From positions 62,001 through 126,000 of the forward strand of contig NZ_JACIGE010000007.1 in assembly GCF_014197755.1 (NCBI RefSeq): DNA of 64,000 bases, in the 5' to 3' direction. The notes under the pieces are model-generated. The model had not been told where the DNA came from. It saw only the letters and a program-made list of their open reading frames with translations, and did not search any database. This document shows, piece by piece, positions 26,534 to 34,128 of the stretch (its first letter is position 1; every line of letters starts with the position of its first letter). The stretch is from Rhodocyclus tenuis. Its GTDB lineage: Bacteria; Pseudomonadota; Gammaproteobacteria; Burkholderiales; Rhodocyclaceae. The position numbers and the translations under genes were made by a program.

Positions 26534-28814
26534 GTACACACCCCGCTTCGGAGCGGCCGGCAAATTCAGTGAACCGTTGCGCAACCGCCGCCGGCGACAT
26601 CGGGCGCCCGGTGAGATAGCCCTGTATGACCTGAAAACCCTGCCGCGACAGCAGCTCGAACTGTGCCTCGGTCTCGACACCTTCGACCACCAGTTCGACG
26701 CCGAGCGCTTCGCCGAGCGACAGAATCGCCGCCGTGATCGCGCCGGCACGGGTATCGCCCTGCGGTTCGAGTTCGAGAACGAAACAGCGATCGAGCTTGA
26801 GCCGGTCGATCTTCAACTGCAACAGCCGCCCCAGGCTCGAGTAACCACTGCCGAAATCATCGATGGCGATCTTCACGCCGAGGTCGCGCAGGGCAGCGAG
26901 CTTGTAGCGATCCGCGTCGAGCTGAAACAGCATTTCCGACTCGGTGACCTCAAGCTCGAGTCTTGCCGCAGCGATACCACTGGCAGTCAGGGCGGCGCGC
27001 ACCTTGTCGACGATCGCCGGGTCGCGCAGCTGACGCGGCGAGAGGTTGACACCCATCGAGGCAATCGACACGCCCTGATCGTCCCAAGCGGCCAGCTGCC
27101 GGCAGGCGCTGTGCAGCACCCACTCGCCGATGCTGCCGATCAGGCCGGCGGCTTCGGCAACCGGAATGAACTGCTCCGGCGACACCTCACCGAAATGCGG
27201 ATGCTGCCAGCGCAACAGCGCTTCGACGCCGACCAGCGCACCGTTGCGCGTCGCCACCTGCGGCTGGTACTCGAGGCGCAACTGCCCGCGCTCCAGTGCC
27301 CGCCGCAATTCGGTTTCCATCGGCAGGGTGCCGTCATCGACGGCGCCGCGCACATCGTGCAGCGAATAGGTGTTACCGCCTGCCGTCTTGGCGTGATACA
27401 TCGCCGCCGCGGCACTTTTGAGCAGCGCGCCTTCGTCGTGACCATGCGCCGGGTATGTCGCACAGCCAAGGCTGCTGCAGATGAACAGTTCGCGGCCGTC
27501 GATCGCCATCGGCTGGCGGAGCGCACCGAGCAGTTTCGCGCAGAAGCATCCGATGTCAGCTTCGCCGGTCATGCCGGAAGCGATGATGGCGAACTCGTTG
27601 CCGCCAAAACGGGCCAGCGTATCGACCTTGTGCACGGTCGCCAGCAGGCGACGCGCGACCTCCTGCAGGACGCCATCGCCGACATGCGGACCAAAAGCAA
27701 CGTTCACCTGCTTGAAACGATCGAGGTCGAGCAGAATCACTGTAAAACCGTTATCCGCGCTGTCTTCCTGGGCGAGGACTTCCTGCAGGCGCTCATGGAA
27801 CAGCAGCCGGTTGGGCAGGGTCGTCAGCATGTCGTGGTGCGCCAGATAGGCGACGCGTTGCTGCGTCTCGTCGAAGATGTGCGAGAGATCGGCAAACACC
27901 GCGATGAAGCTTTCGATAGCGCCGTCTTCGTTGCGCACGGCACTGACCGTCAACCACTCGGGATAGACCTCGCCACTTTTTCGCCGGTTGTAGATCTCGC
28001 CCTGCCAGTTGCCGGTTTCGCGCAAGGACTGCCAGAAAGCGGCGTAGAACGCTTCGTCATGGACGCCGGAAGCGAGCAATTCGCCCGGTTTGCGGCCGAT
28101 CGCCTCGCTGGCGCTGTAACCGGTGATGCGGCAGAAGGAGGGATTGACCGAGAGGATGCTGCCATTGATGTCGGTGATGACCACGCCTTCGGCAGCGCTC
28201 CTGAACACCGCCGACGAAATCTGCGACGCGAACTGCGCTTCGCGCTGCCGGGTCACGTCGTGCATGATCCAGTGCACGCTTGAAATCTTGCCCTCATGCA
28301 GTACCGGCAGTGCCTGCACCGCGACAATCAGCGAGGTGCCAGGCGGCGCACCCGGACAGAGTTTCAGCTCGTGCAGCGTGCCGTCTTCGGCCTCACCCGG
28401 CGCTGCCAGCAAGGCACGCCGCTGCAAGGCCTCGTACTGCTCAAGATGCGTCGGCGACAGCCAGTGGCGGAGCAGCGACCCAATGATTTCTTCCGTTCGG
28501 CCCAGCATCGCGGTCGCCGGATTGCAGCGCAGCACTCGCCCCTCGCTGTCGGTAACGATATGCATGTCCGGCGAGCGATCGATCAGCCCGTTCAGCTGGT
28601 TGCGGCTTTCCGCCAGCGGAATCGAAGCCTTGAGCAGATCCTTGTAGTCGGCTTCAAGCTCGATCTGCCGTTCCAGCATCTGTTGCAGATCTTCGGCGTA
28701 ACGGAAAAGCTGGGCATTCAGTTCCGGTTCACGCGAACTGTCGCCGGCGGGAGGCATTGGCGGGGCTGCGCTCATGAACTGACGGGCCGAGGCGAGAGAA
28801 GCGATCATTGACAT
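26526..28814 (-). CDS. PAS-GGNEF-EAL c-di-GMP protein
   Basis: A 762-residue cytoplasmic protein. A helical N-terminus with a coiled-coil-like stretch (about residues 30-70) leads into two PAS domains (about 75-195 and 200-325). A GGDEF-type domain (about 335-495) and an EAL domain (about 505-755) follow. The cyclase signature reads GGNEF at 404-408, with Asn replacing the metal-binding/catalytic Asp, so synthesis activity is unlikely. The phosphodiesterase signature is intact (E531-L533, IDDFGSGYSSLGRL, EGVET). The expected net effect is c-di-GMP breakdown, with the degenerate domain perhaps binding GTP as an activator, as known for some GGDEF-EAL hybrids. The start overlaps the stop of the upstream receiver gene by 10 bases. 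Confidence 0.87.
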   Translation of the reverse strand: MSMIASLASARQFMSAAPPMPPAGDSSREPELNAQLFRYAEDLQQMLERQIELEADYKDLLKASIPLAESRNQLNGLIDRSPDMHIVTDSEGRVLRCNPATAMLGRTEEIIGSLLRHWLSPTHLEQYEALQRRALLAAPGEAEDGTLHELKLCPGAPPGTSLIVAVQALPVLHEGKISSVHWIMHDVTRQREAQFASQISSAVFRSAAEGVVITDINGSILSVNPSFCRITGYSASEAIGRKPGELLASGVHDEAFYAAFWQSLRETGNWQGEIYNRRKSGEVYPEWLTVSAVRNEDGAIESFIAVFADLSHIFDETQQRVAYLAHHDMLTTLPNRLLFHERLQEVLAQEDSADNGFTVILLDLDRFKQVNVAFGPHVGDGVLQEVARRLLATVHKVDTLARFGGNEFAIIASGMTGEADIGCFCAKLLGALRQPMAIDGRELFICSSLGCATYPAHGHDEGALLKSAAAAMYHAKTAGGNTYSLHDVRGAVDDGTLPMETELRRALERGQLRLEYQPQVATRNGALVGVEALLRWQHPHFGEVSPEQFIPVAEAAGLIGSIGEWVLHSACRQLAAWDDQGVSIASMGVNLSPRQLRDPAIVDKVRAALTASGIAAARLELEVTESEMLFQLDADRYKLAALRDLGVKIAIDDFGSGYSSLGRLLQLKIDRLKLDRCFVLELEPQGDTRAGAITAAILSLGEALGVELVVEGVETEAQFELLSRQGFQVIQGYLTGRPMSPAAVAQRFTEFAGRSEAGCVHG

Positions 28815-29182
28815 TCCGCACCAGCCAGCAACTCGTGAATGCGGGTAACGAGTTCGAGCGGACTGAAGGGCTTGATGAAGTAGGCATCGGCGCCGAGCGA
28901 CATGCCCAGCTGGTAGTCCTGCTGCTGGCCACGGGCGGTGACCATGATCACGCGTGTATGCAGCAGCGCCGGATCGGCCTTGATGGCATCGAGCACTTTG
29001 ATGCCGTCAAGGCCGCCCGGCATCATGACGTCGAGCACAACCAGATCGGGCCGCTGGCGACGCACCAGATCAAGGCCGCTGGCGCCGTCTTCCGCCTCGA
29101 AGACCTCGAAGGCCTTGCCAAGGGTGATACGGATCAGGCGCCGGATGTCCGCGTGGTCATCGACAAGAACGATTTTTCTCAT
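28805..29182 (-). CDS. single-domain response regulator
   Basis: A 125-residue stand-alone receiver domain. Acidic pair D8-D9, phospho-acceptor D51 in LVVLDVMMPG, switch residue in MVTARG and K104 in FIKPFSPLEL are all in place, so phosphorylation should work. It has no output domain and must act through protein contacts, most simply on the GGNEF-EAL protein encoded with overlap immediately downstream. The gene starts 6 bases after the HTH-receiver gene in the same direction. Confidence 0.9.
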   Translation of the reverse strand: MRKIVLVDDHADIRRLIRITLGKAFEVFEAEDGASGLDLVRRQRPDLVVLDVMMPGGLDGIKVLDAIKADPALLHTRVIMVTARGQQQDYQLGMSLGADAYFIKPFSPLELVTRIHELLAGAECQ

Positions 29183-29188
29183 TGCGCC

Positions 29189-29836
29189 TCACCAGGCAGA
29201 TCGGTTGACGGCCCGGCGGCTCGCCACAACGCGTTCGGCGATATCGAGCAACTGGCCAAAACGGAGCGGTTTGGGCAACACGGAAATGCCGTCGGGCAAA
29301 CCGCCGAGGGCCGTGATCTCGTCGCTGCTCAGGCCACTGACGGCAACGATGGAGAGCCCCGCCAGTTCGGGCATCTCGCGCACGGCGCGCAGCATGTGAA
29401 AACCTGCCTGCGCCGGCAAGCGCAAATCGGCGACGAGCAGATCGGGCCGGGTAATTCCCATCAGTATCAGTCCCTCGTAAACATTGGCGGCGACGCAGAC
29501 CTCGGGGCGCATCGACCAGCCCTCGAGATTCACCTGATAAAGCTGCCGCAACTCGCTGTCTTCCTCGACCACCAGGATGTTGAGCGGATCGCCGCGCTCG
29601 GCAACCCGCCCCTGCAGCGCAGACGAGAAGCTGCCGGGCAGCGGCGGGAGTGCGGTCTTGCTGAGCAGACTGTTGATCGAATGCCGGGAAATGCGCCGGT
29701 GCCCGCCCGCCGTTTTCCACGCATCGAGCAGGCCGCTCTCGGTCCACAACTGCGCCGTGCGCAGGGAAACGCCGAGCATCTGCGCAGCCTCTCGCGTCGT
29801 GCAGAACGTTTTCTCGATATGTTGCCGCTGAACCAT
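29189..29836 (-). CDS. HTH-receiver fusion protein (paralogue 1)
   Basis: A 215-residue protein with an unusual order: an N-terminal MerR/excisionase-like helix-turn-helix (about residues 10-60; CTTREAAQMLGVSLRTAQLW then AWKTAGGHRRIS), a short linker, and a C-terminal receiver domain (about 86-208). The receiver has D137 as likely phospho-acceptor (LLVADLRLP) and K189, but its acidic pair is E91-E92 rather than Asp. Ordinary response regulators have the receiver first. It is presumably a DNA-binding regulator controlled by phosphorylation, possibly by the divergently encoded kinase at 30.1 kb. GAGG lies about 9 bases before the ATG. It heads the minus-strand signalling operon; a paralogue lies at 33194-33826. 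Confidence 0.82.
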   Translation of the reverse strand: MVQRQHIEKTFCTTREAAQMLGVSLRTAQLWTESGLLDAWKTAGGHRRISRHSINSLLSKTALPPLPGSFSSALQGRVAERGDPLNILVVEEDSELRQLYQVNLEGWSMRPEVCVAANVYEGLILMGITRPDLLVADLRLPAQAGFHMLRAVREMPELAGLSIVAVSGLSSDEITALGGLPDGISVLPKPLRFGQLLDIAERVVASRRAVNRSAW

Positions 29837-29930
29837 GATGCACGACCTCGCATGAAGGCGTTTTACTGGCGGATCGCCAGCACACGCGAAGCAGTGTATC
29901 ATTTTTCACGATATTGAACTATTAAATCAG

Positions 29931-29939
29931 TTTTTGTCG
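29931..29939 (+). promoter_or_regulatory. TTTTTGTCG element, copy 1
   Basis: A 9-base element in the AT-rich divergent region between the first HTH-receiver gene and the histidine kinase gene. The identical 9-mer occurs inverted at 33850-33858 upstream of the paralogous HTH-receiver gene. It could be a shared operator. Rarity of the motif in the genome has not been tested. Confidence 0.35.
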
Positions 29940-30110
29940 ATTCAAGCGGTAACAAGCGCCGACAATCGACGACAATGGGCCTGCGCACGCCAGCGAAAGC
30001 CTTGCCGGCGCCTGCTGCCACCGCTTCCATCGCCGCAGCCAGCGGCTGACGCGGGGAGCGGATGAACGCTCGCCGGGCAGCATCGTGTGCATGACAAGGA
30101 ACAGCGCCTA

Positions 30111-32144
30111 ATGAAACGTTCGAGTTCTCGACTTCGCCAGCAACTGAGCTTGCTGCTCGCACTCAGCATGGGGCTCATCTGGGCCGGCACGATCTACGAA
30201 CTCAAACGCAGCCATGACGCCTACATGCGCGAAGCTGAGGTGAGGACCGCCGTCCAGGCGCAGGTCTTTGCCGAGTATTCGCGATCAACGCTGAAACGCG
30301 TCAACGAGTTCATCCTCGACGTGCGCAGTCGCTGGGATGGCGACGGGAAGAACTTTTCCGCGCTGGTCCAGCAAAAGCAGGAGAACATCGACGACATCAG
30401 CTTTCAGGTCGCGGTGATCGACGCCGACGGCATGCTGGCCTTTTCGAATCTTGCCAAGCCGAATGAGCGCACCGATCTGAGCGCGCGCGAGCATTTCCGC
30501 GTACACAAGGAATCTCCCGGCAGTGACCAGCTGTTCATCAGCCGCCCGGTAAAAGGCAAGGTCTCTGGCAAATGGTCTATCCAGCTCACCCGCCCCGTCG
30601 TCCATGCAGGAAAATTCGCCGGCGTTGTCGTCGTCTCGCTCAGTCCGGAGCAGTTCGCCGGCTTCGCGACGAAACTCGACGGCAAGGGAAGAAGTGCCAC
30701 CACCGTGGTGCGCGACAGCGGCGAAATCATGGCGCGTTACCCGGCCAGCGAGGCGAACCTCGGGCGGCTGGTCAAGGATCGCCCCTATCAAGCCGCGGAG
30801 GCGCCGGTATCGGGCAATTACCGCCATGCCGGAACGGTCGACAAGGTCGACCGTATCCATGGCTACTACCGTCTGCCCGAATATCAGCTGACCTTCATTC
30901 GCGGCGAAGCGGTCGAGGATGTGCTCGCGCCGTATGTCGCCCAGCGCACGATACTTCTCCTCGCCGCGAGCGGCGTCAGCCTGCTGGCCGTCGTCCTGAT
31001 CCTCATGCTCTTCCGCTCGCTGCGTGCACTCGACGAAGCGCGCGTACAGCTCGACGCGATTTTTGCGCTGAGCCCCGACGGTTTCGTTTCTTTCGACGCC
31101 GATCGCCGGGTGAAGTACGCCAGCCCGACTTTCCAGCGCCTAACCGGCCTCGACAGCAACGAGATTGCCGGACTCGACGAAGAGACTTTCGCCCAGCGAC
31201 TCGGCGAACTGTGCGTCGGGCATGCCCGCTTCCAGGGAATGCAGGCACTGCGCAGCGCCCACGGCAACAAGACCAGCAACCCTGACGACGATGCCGGCAA
31301 GCGCCAATTGATCGAACTGGCGATCGCCGGCAAGCGGGTCCTCGAAGTGGGGGTTCGCCTGTCCAGCGGCGGCGCGGTATCGCAAATCCTTTACTTGCGC
31401 GACGTCACTCACGAAATCGAAGTGGAACGGATCAAAAGCGAATTCCTGTCGACCGCAGCGCACGAACTGCGCACGCCGATGGCCAGCATCTACGGCTATT
31501 CGGAACTGATGCTGACGCTCGACCTGAGCGCGGACGACCGCCACGAATTCGTCGGCATCATTCACCGTCAGGCCGGCCTGATCGTCACCATCATCAACGA
31601 ACTGCTCGACCTCTCGCGCATCGAGGCGCGCCGCGGCAAGGATTTCAACTTCCGGCGCATCGACGCGCAGGCACTGTTGCACGACGCCATCGCCGATTTC
31701 AAGTCCCCGGCAGGACGTCAGGCGCCGGTCCTCTCGGTGCAGACCGGCCGCCAGTGCCTGCGTGGCGACGCCGGCAAACTGACGCAGGCGCTGGCCAACG
31801 TGCTCTCCAACGCCTACAAATACTCGCCGGACGGCGGCGCCGTCGAGATCGAGCTGCTTGAAGAGACACAGGGCGAACTCGCCGGCATGCTCGGTCTGCG
31901 CATCCGCGACCAAGGCATTGGCATGACGCCTGCCCAGCTCGACCGCGTCTTCGATCGTTTCTACCGCGCCGACACTTCCGGCAAGATTCCCGGGACCGGG
32001 CTGGGAATGAGCATCGTCAAGGAGATCGTCGAACTGCACGGCGGCAAGGTCGTGCTGTCGAGCCAACCCGGAGAAGGCAGCACAGTCACCTTGTGGATTC
32101 CGGCCGAGAACGACGCCGGCGAAGCCGGCCGCGCGAGGGCCTAG
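30111..32144 (+). CDS. Cache-PAS sensor histidine kinase
   Basis: A 677-residue membrane kinase. A membrane helix at about residues 12-30 and another at about 280-300 (TILLLAASGVSLLAVVLILMLF) enclose a periplasmic double-Cache/PDC domain (FQVAVIDADGMLAFSNL, REHFRVHKESPGSDQLFISRPV, GYYRLPEYQLTFI). After the second helix comes a PAS domain (about 315-435). A HisKA domain follows with H451 in AAHELRTPMASIYGYSEL. The HATPase_c domain has NVLSNAYKYSPDGG, IRDQGIGM and GTGLGMSIVKEIVELHGG. This is an OmpR-type-kinase architecture with an outside sensor for a small ligand. It is divergent from the HTH-receiver operon, which contains two receivers but no kinase, making them the likely partners. ATG 30111 is preferred over an in-frame GTG at 30087. 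Confidence 0.88.
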   Translation: MKRSSSRLRQQLSLLLALSMGLIWAGTIYELKRSHDAYMREAEVRTAVQAQVFAEYSRSTLKRVNEFILDVRSRWDGDGKNFSALVQQKQENIDDISFQVAVIDADGMLAFSNLAKPNERTDLSAREHFRVHKESPGSDQLFISRPVKGKVSGKWSIQLTRPVVHAGKFAGVVVVSLSPEQFAGFATKLDGKGRSATTVVRDSGEIMARYPASEANLGRLVKDRPYQAAEAPVSGNYRHAGTVDKVDRIHGYYRLPEYQLTFIRGEAVEDVLAPYVAQRTILLLAASGVSLLAVVLILMLFRSLRALDEARVQLDAIFALSPDGFVSFDADRRVKYASPTFQRLTGLDSNEIAGLDEETFAQRLGELCVGHARFQGMQALRSAHGNKTSNPDDDAGKRQLIELAIAGKRVLEVGVRLSSGGAVSQILYLRDVTHEIEVERIKSEFLSTAAHELRTPMASIYGYSELMLTLDLSADDRHEFVGIIHRQAGLIVTIINELLDLSRIEARRGKDFNFRRIDAQALLHDAIADFKSPAGRQAPVLSVQTGRQCLRGDAGKLTQALANVLSNAYKYSPDGGAVEIELLEETQGELAGMLGLRIRDQGIGMTPAQLDRVFDRFYRADTSGKIPGTGLGMSIVKEIVELHGGKVVLSSQPGEGSTVTLWIPAENDAGEAGRARA

Positions 32145-32167
32145 AACAGGCACTGGCGCACGACTTG

Positions 32168-32201
32168 AAAAGCGGCCGATATATTATTAGTCGCTTTTGT
32201 C
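32168..32201 (+). other. inverted repeat with T-rich flank after the kinase gene
   Basis: AAAAGCG (32168-32174) and CGCTTTT (32192-32198) form a 7-base inverted repeat around an AT-rich 17-base loop, followed by a T-rich run to about 32215. It may be a weak intrinsic terminator for the kinase transcript. The right arm also overlaps TTTTGTC (32195-32201), which resembles the TTTTTGTCG elements found upstream of the two HTH-receiver genes. Confidence 0.4.
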
Positions 32202-32414
32202 TTTATTTGCTTTTTTGCCCTTGTTGCCGTAAGATGATGTTGTGGCGAGCGAAATTCGGCCTCAGGTGACGCACAACTCTCACCGAAGGGCCGTCTCGTC
32301 CGCCAGGCGCTCCTCATTCCCGCACTCGCTCAAGCCACAGGGCAATGCGGCGCGAGAAGCAAACACCAAACCCGGAATTACCGGGTTCGGCGCCTCATCG
32401 ACGAGGGACTACAA

Positions 32415-33197
32415 GTGCAAGGACCAGCCGATTTTCCGCTTTTCCCGGAAGCCGTCAGCAGCGACCGCCACCATCGGCAAGCACTGGCGGCCGCCGACTC
32501 CGCCAGCAACTGCCGGACGACAGCCACTGCCAGCCCGCTGCGCAAGCAGGTTCCCACCGTCGAACAAAGCCCGGCAATGCAGCGCCTGCTCCGCCTGCTG
32601 CAGCGCAAGGCCGATCTTTCGGTCAGCGACATGGCGGCAGAAGCCTTCGTCGGCATCAACACGCTCGCCTGCGGCGGCTATGTCAGCGCGCTGAAAAAGG
32701 CCGGATACATCCACGTCAGCGGCTGGCGGAAAACGCGACGCGGATTCTCCACGCCGCTCTATAGCCGCGGCGATCAGCCGGATCTGCCGCGCCCCGAATA
32801 CGACGATGCCGAGCGCGCAGCGCCTGGGATGGATCTTGTCGTCAGTGCGCTGCAGCGCCGCGGGCCGATGAGCTATACGGAAATTGCCGGGAGCACCGGC
32901 CTGTCGCTGCATACGATCAAGAATTCGGGCTATCTGACGGCCTTGCGCACGCAGAAGCGGGTGCACATCTGCGGCTGGCGGCGCGCGCGCAAAGGGCCGA
33001 TGACGCCGATCTACGATGCGGGTGTCGGCAGCGACGTGGCGAAGCCGGAAACCTTCAGCTCTGCCGAAAAGAGCCGGCGCTATCGTGAGCGCAAGGATCT
33101 GCTGCAGGGCGACCGCAGCCTGGCGGCGCAGACCAGCCGCCTGCTTTCCCGGAATTCAGCCGCGCGCGTCAGCGCCCAGCCGGCGCCAGACCGCTAG
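32415..33197 (+). CDS. tandem winged-helix-like repeat protein
   Basis: A 260-residue protein with two related segments, about residues 55-119 and 139-203. Each has a helical start (MQRLLRLLQRKADLSVSD and MDLVVSALQRRGPMSYTE), an HTH-like pair of helices, and a conserved wing. GGYVSALKKAGYIHVSGWR aligns with SGYLTALRTQKRVHICGWR, and both end in TPLYSRG or TPIYDAG. The pattern is that of small winged-helix DNA-binding domains, so the protein probably binds two half-sites. A basic helix follows (AEKSRRYRERKDLL). The N-terminal 50 residues are low complexity. GTG at 32415 has GAGGGA about 7 bases upstream; no ATG fits. It lies between the kinase gene and the second HTH-receiver gene. I do not recognise a named family. 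Confidence 0.7.
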   Translation: MQGPADFPLFPEAVSSDRHHRQALAAADSASNCRTTATASPLRKQVPTVEQSPAMQRLLRLLQRKADLSVSDMAAEAFVGINTLACGGYVSALKKAGYIHVSGWRKTRRGFSTPLYSRGDQPDLPRPEYDDAERAAPGMDLVVSALQRRGPMSYTEIAGSTGLSLHTIKNSGYLTALRTQKRVHICGWRRARKGPMTPIYDAGVGSDVAKPETFSSAEKSRRYRERKDLLQGDRSLAAQTSRLLSRNSAARVSAQPAPDR

Positions 33198-33826
33198 AAG
33201 CCTCTTGGCAGCGAGCGCTGCTGGCTGACCAGTTTGGCCTGCATGAAACCATGCAGCTGATGGAAGGGAACGGGCTTGCCGCAGAGCGTGATGTCGGCAG
33301 GCAGACCGCCGCGCTCGGTGATACGCGCGGGATCCATGCCGGTGACGACGATGATGTCCATGTGCGCCAGCGCGGGATTGGCGCGCAGCGTGCGGATCAT
33401 CTCGAAACCATCCATTCCCGGCATCATCAGGTCGAGGATGAGGACGTCCGGCGGCTGCTGGCCAATCTGCACCAGACCTTCAAAGCCATTGCTGACGATC
33501 TGCACGGAAAGCGGCAAACGCCAGGTGGCGATGTTCAGCTGATAAAGCCGCTGCAGATCGGGATCGTCCTCGGCAATCAGCACCGACAGCTGGTTCGACG
33601 GCACTCGCGTAGCCGAAGGCGTCGAACCGCGGCGGCGGAGGTAGTCATTGACCGAAGCGACGCTGACCCGGCGGTGACCGCCGGCGGTCTTCCACGCGGC
33701 CAATTCACCGCTTTCGATCATGTGCCGCACCGTCCCGAGCGACAGACCGATCATCTCGGCCGCCTGGCGGGTGGTGCAATAGTCGGCTTCGGCAGCGCTT
33801 TGGGCTTTGTTCGTATGTTCAGTCAT
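33194..33826 (-). CDS. HTH-receiver fusion protein (paralogue 2)
   Basis: A 210-residue paralogue of the protein at 29189-29836 with the same order: MerR/excisionase-like HTH first (about residues 15-65; CTTRQAAEMIGLSLGTVRHM, AWKTAGGHRRVS), receiver second (about 80-205). Here the receiver is canonical: E86-D87 acidic pair, D132 in LILDLMMPGMDGF, K184 in LCGKP. It is convergent with the tandem winged-helix gene, whose end overlaps its own by 4 bases. ATG 33826 is preferred; an in-frame TTG at 33847 is possible, and the ribosome site is weak. A TTTTTGTCG element lies about 30 bases upstream. Likely a phosphorylation-controlled transcription factor; targets unknown. Confidence 0.83.
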   Translation of the reverse strand: MTEHTNKAQSAAEADYCTTRQAAEMIGLSLGTVRHMIESGELAAWKTAGGHRRVSVASVNDYLRRRGSTPSATRVPSNQLSVLIAEDDPDLQRLYQLNIATWRLPLSVQIVSNGFEGLVQIGQQPPDVLILDLMMPGMDGFEMIRTLRANPALAHMDIIVVTGMDPARITERGGLPADITLCGKPVPFHQLHGFMQAKLVSQQRSLPRGF

Positions 33827-34128
33827 GGCTACGCAAGTGAGATACAAAACGACAAAAATGGCATTCTACACAATAAGCCGCCCGCGTATATGAGCAATGC
33901 GCGATCCCGAGCACGCGACAGCGCCGGGCAAGGCAGCAGGCAACAACACAGCGGCAATGACGCCTTGACGCGATAGGCCACGGCAGGACGGGTATACTCG
34001 CCACCCGGGCGGTCAGCCGATCAGAGTCTCGCGCGTTAATCGGCGCACACCCTCCACCGCTCCCTCCGGCTCACACCGGCGAGACCCTGCAAAAAACTCG
34101 CCGGCGCTGTCGTACAGAATCGTCATTG
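33827..34128. other. divergent intergenic region between the signalling island and the cyanophycin cluster
   Basis: About 300 bases without a gene. The left part is AT-rich and holds the TTTTTGTCG element and presumably the promoter of the HTH-receiver gene. Toward the ABC transporter there is a TATACT at 33993-33998 and a TTGACG at 33965-33970, but they are 22 bases apart, too far for a standard sigma-70 promoter. No ribosome site or terminator of note was seen. Confidence 0.4.
33850..33858 (-). promoter_or_regulatory. TTTTTGTCG element, copy 2
   Basis: Exact 9-base match (on the minus strand) to the element at 29931-29939, located about 25-30 bases upstream of the second HTH-receiver gene. 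On the same strand it runs directly into TTTTGTATC, giving a partial direct repeat TTTTGTC / TTTTGTA. This placement suits an operator overlapping the promoter, for instance for autoregulation. Confidence 0.35.

Noticed and set aside
32242-32764. Alternative overlapping frames at the start of the tandem winged-helix gene
   Set aside because: They are Arg/Pro/Ser-rich without repeats or structure. The frame from 32415 shows an internal duplication and has a good ribosome site.
33965-33998. TTGACG and TATACT as a promoter for the ABC transporter gene
   Set aside because: The two boxes are 22 bases apart, beyond the 16-19 bases that sigma-70 accepts; kept only as an unpaired -10-like element.
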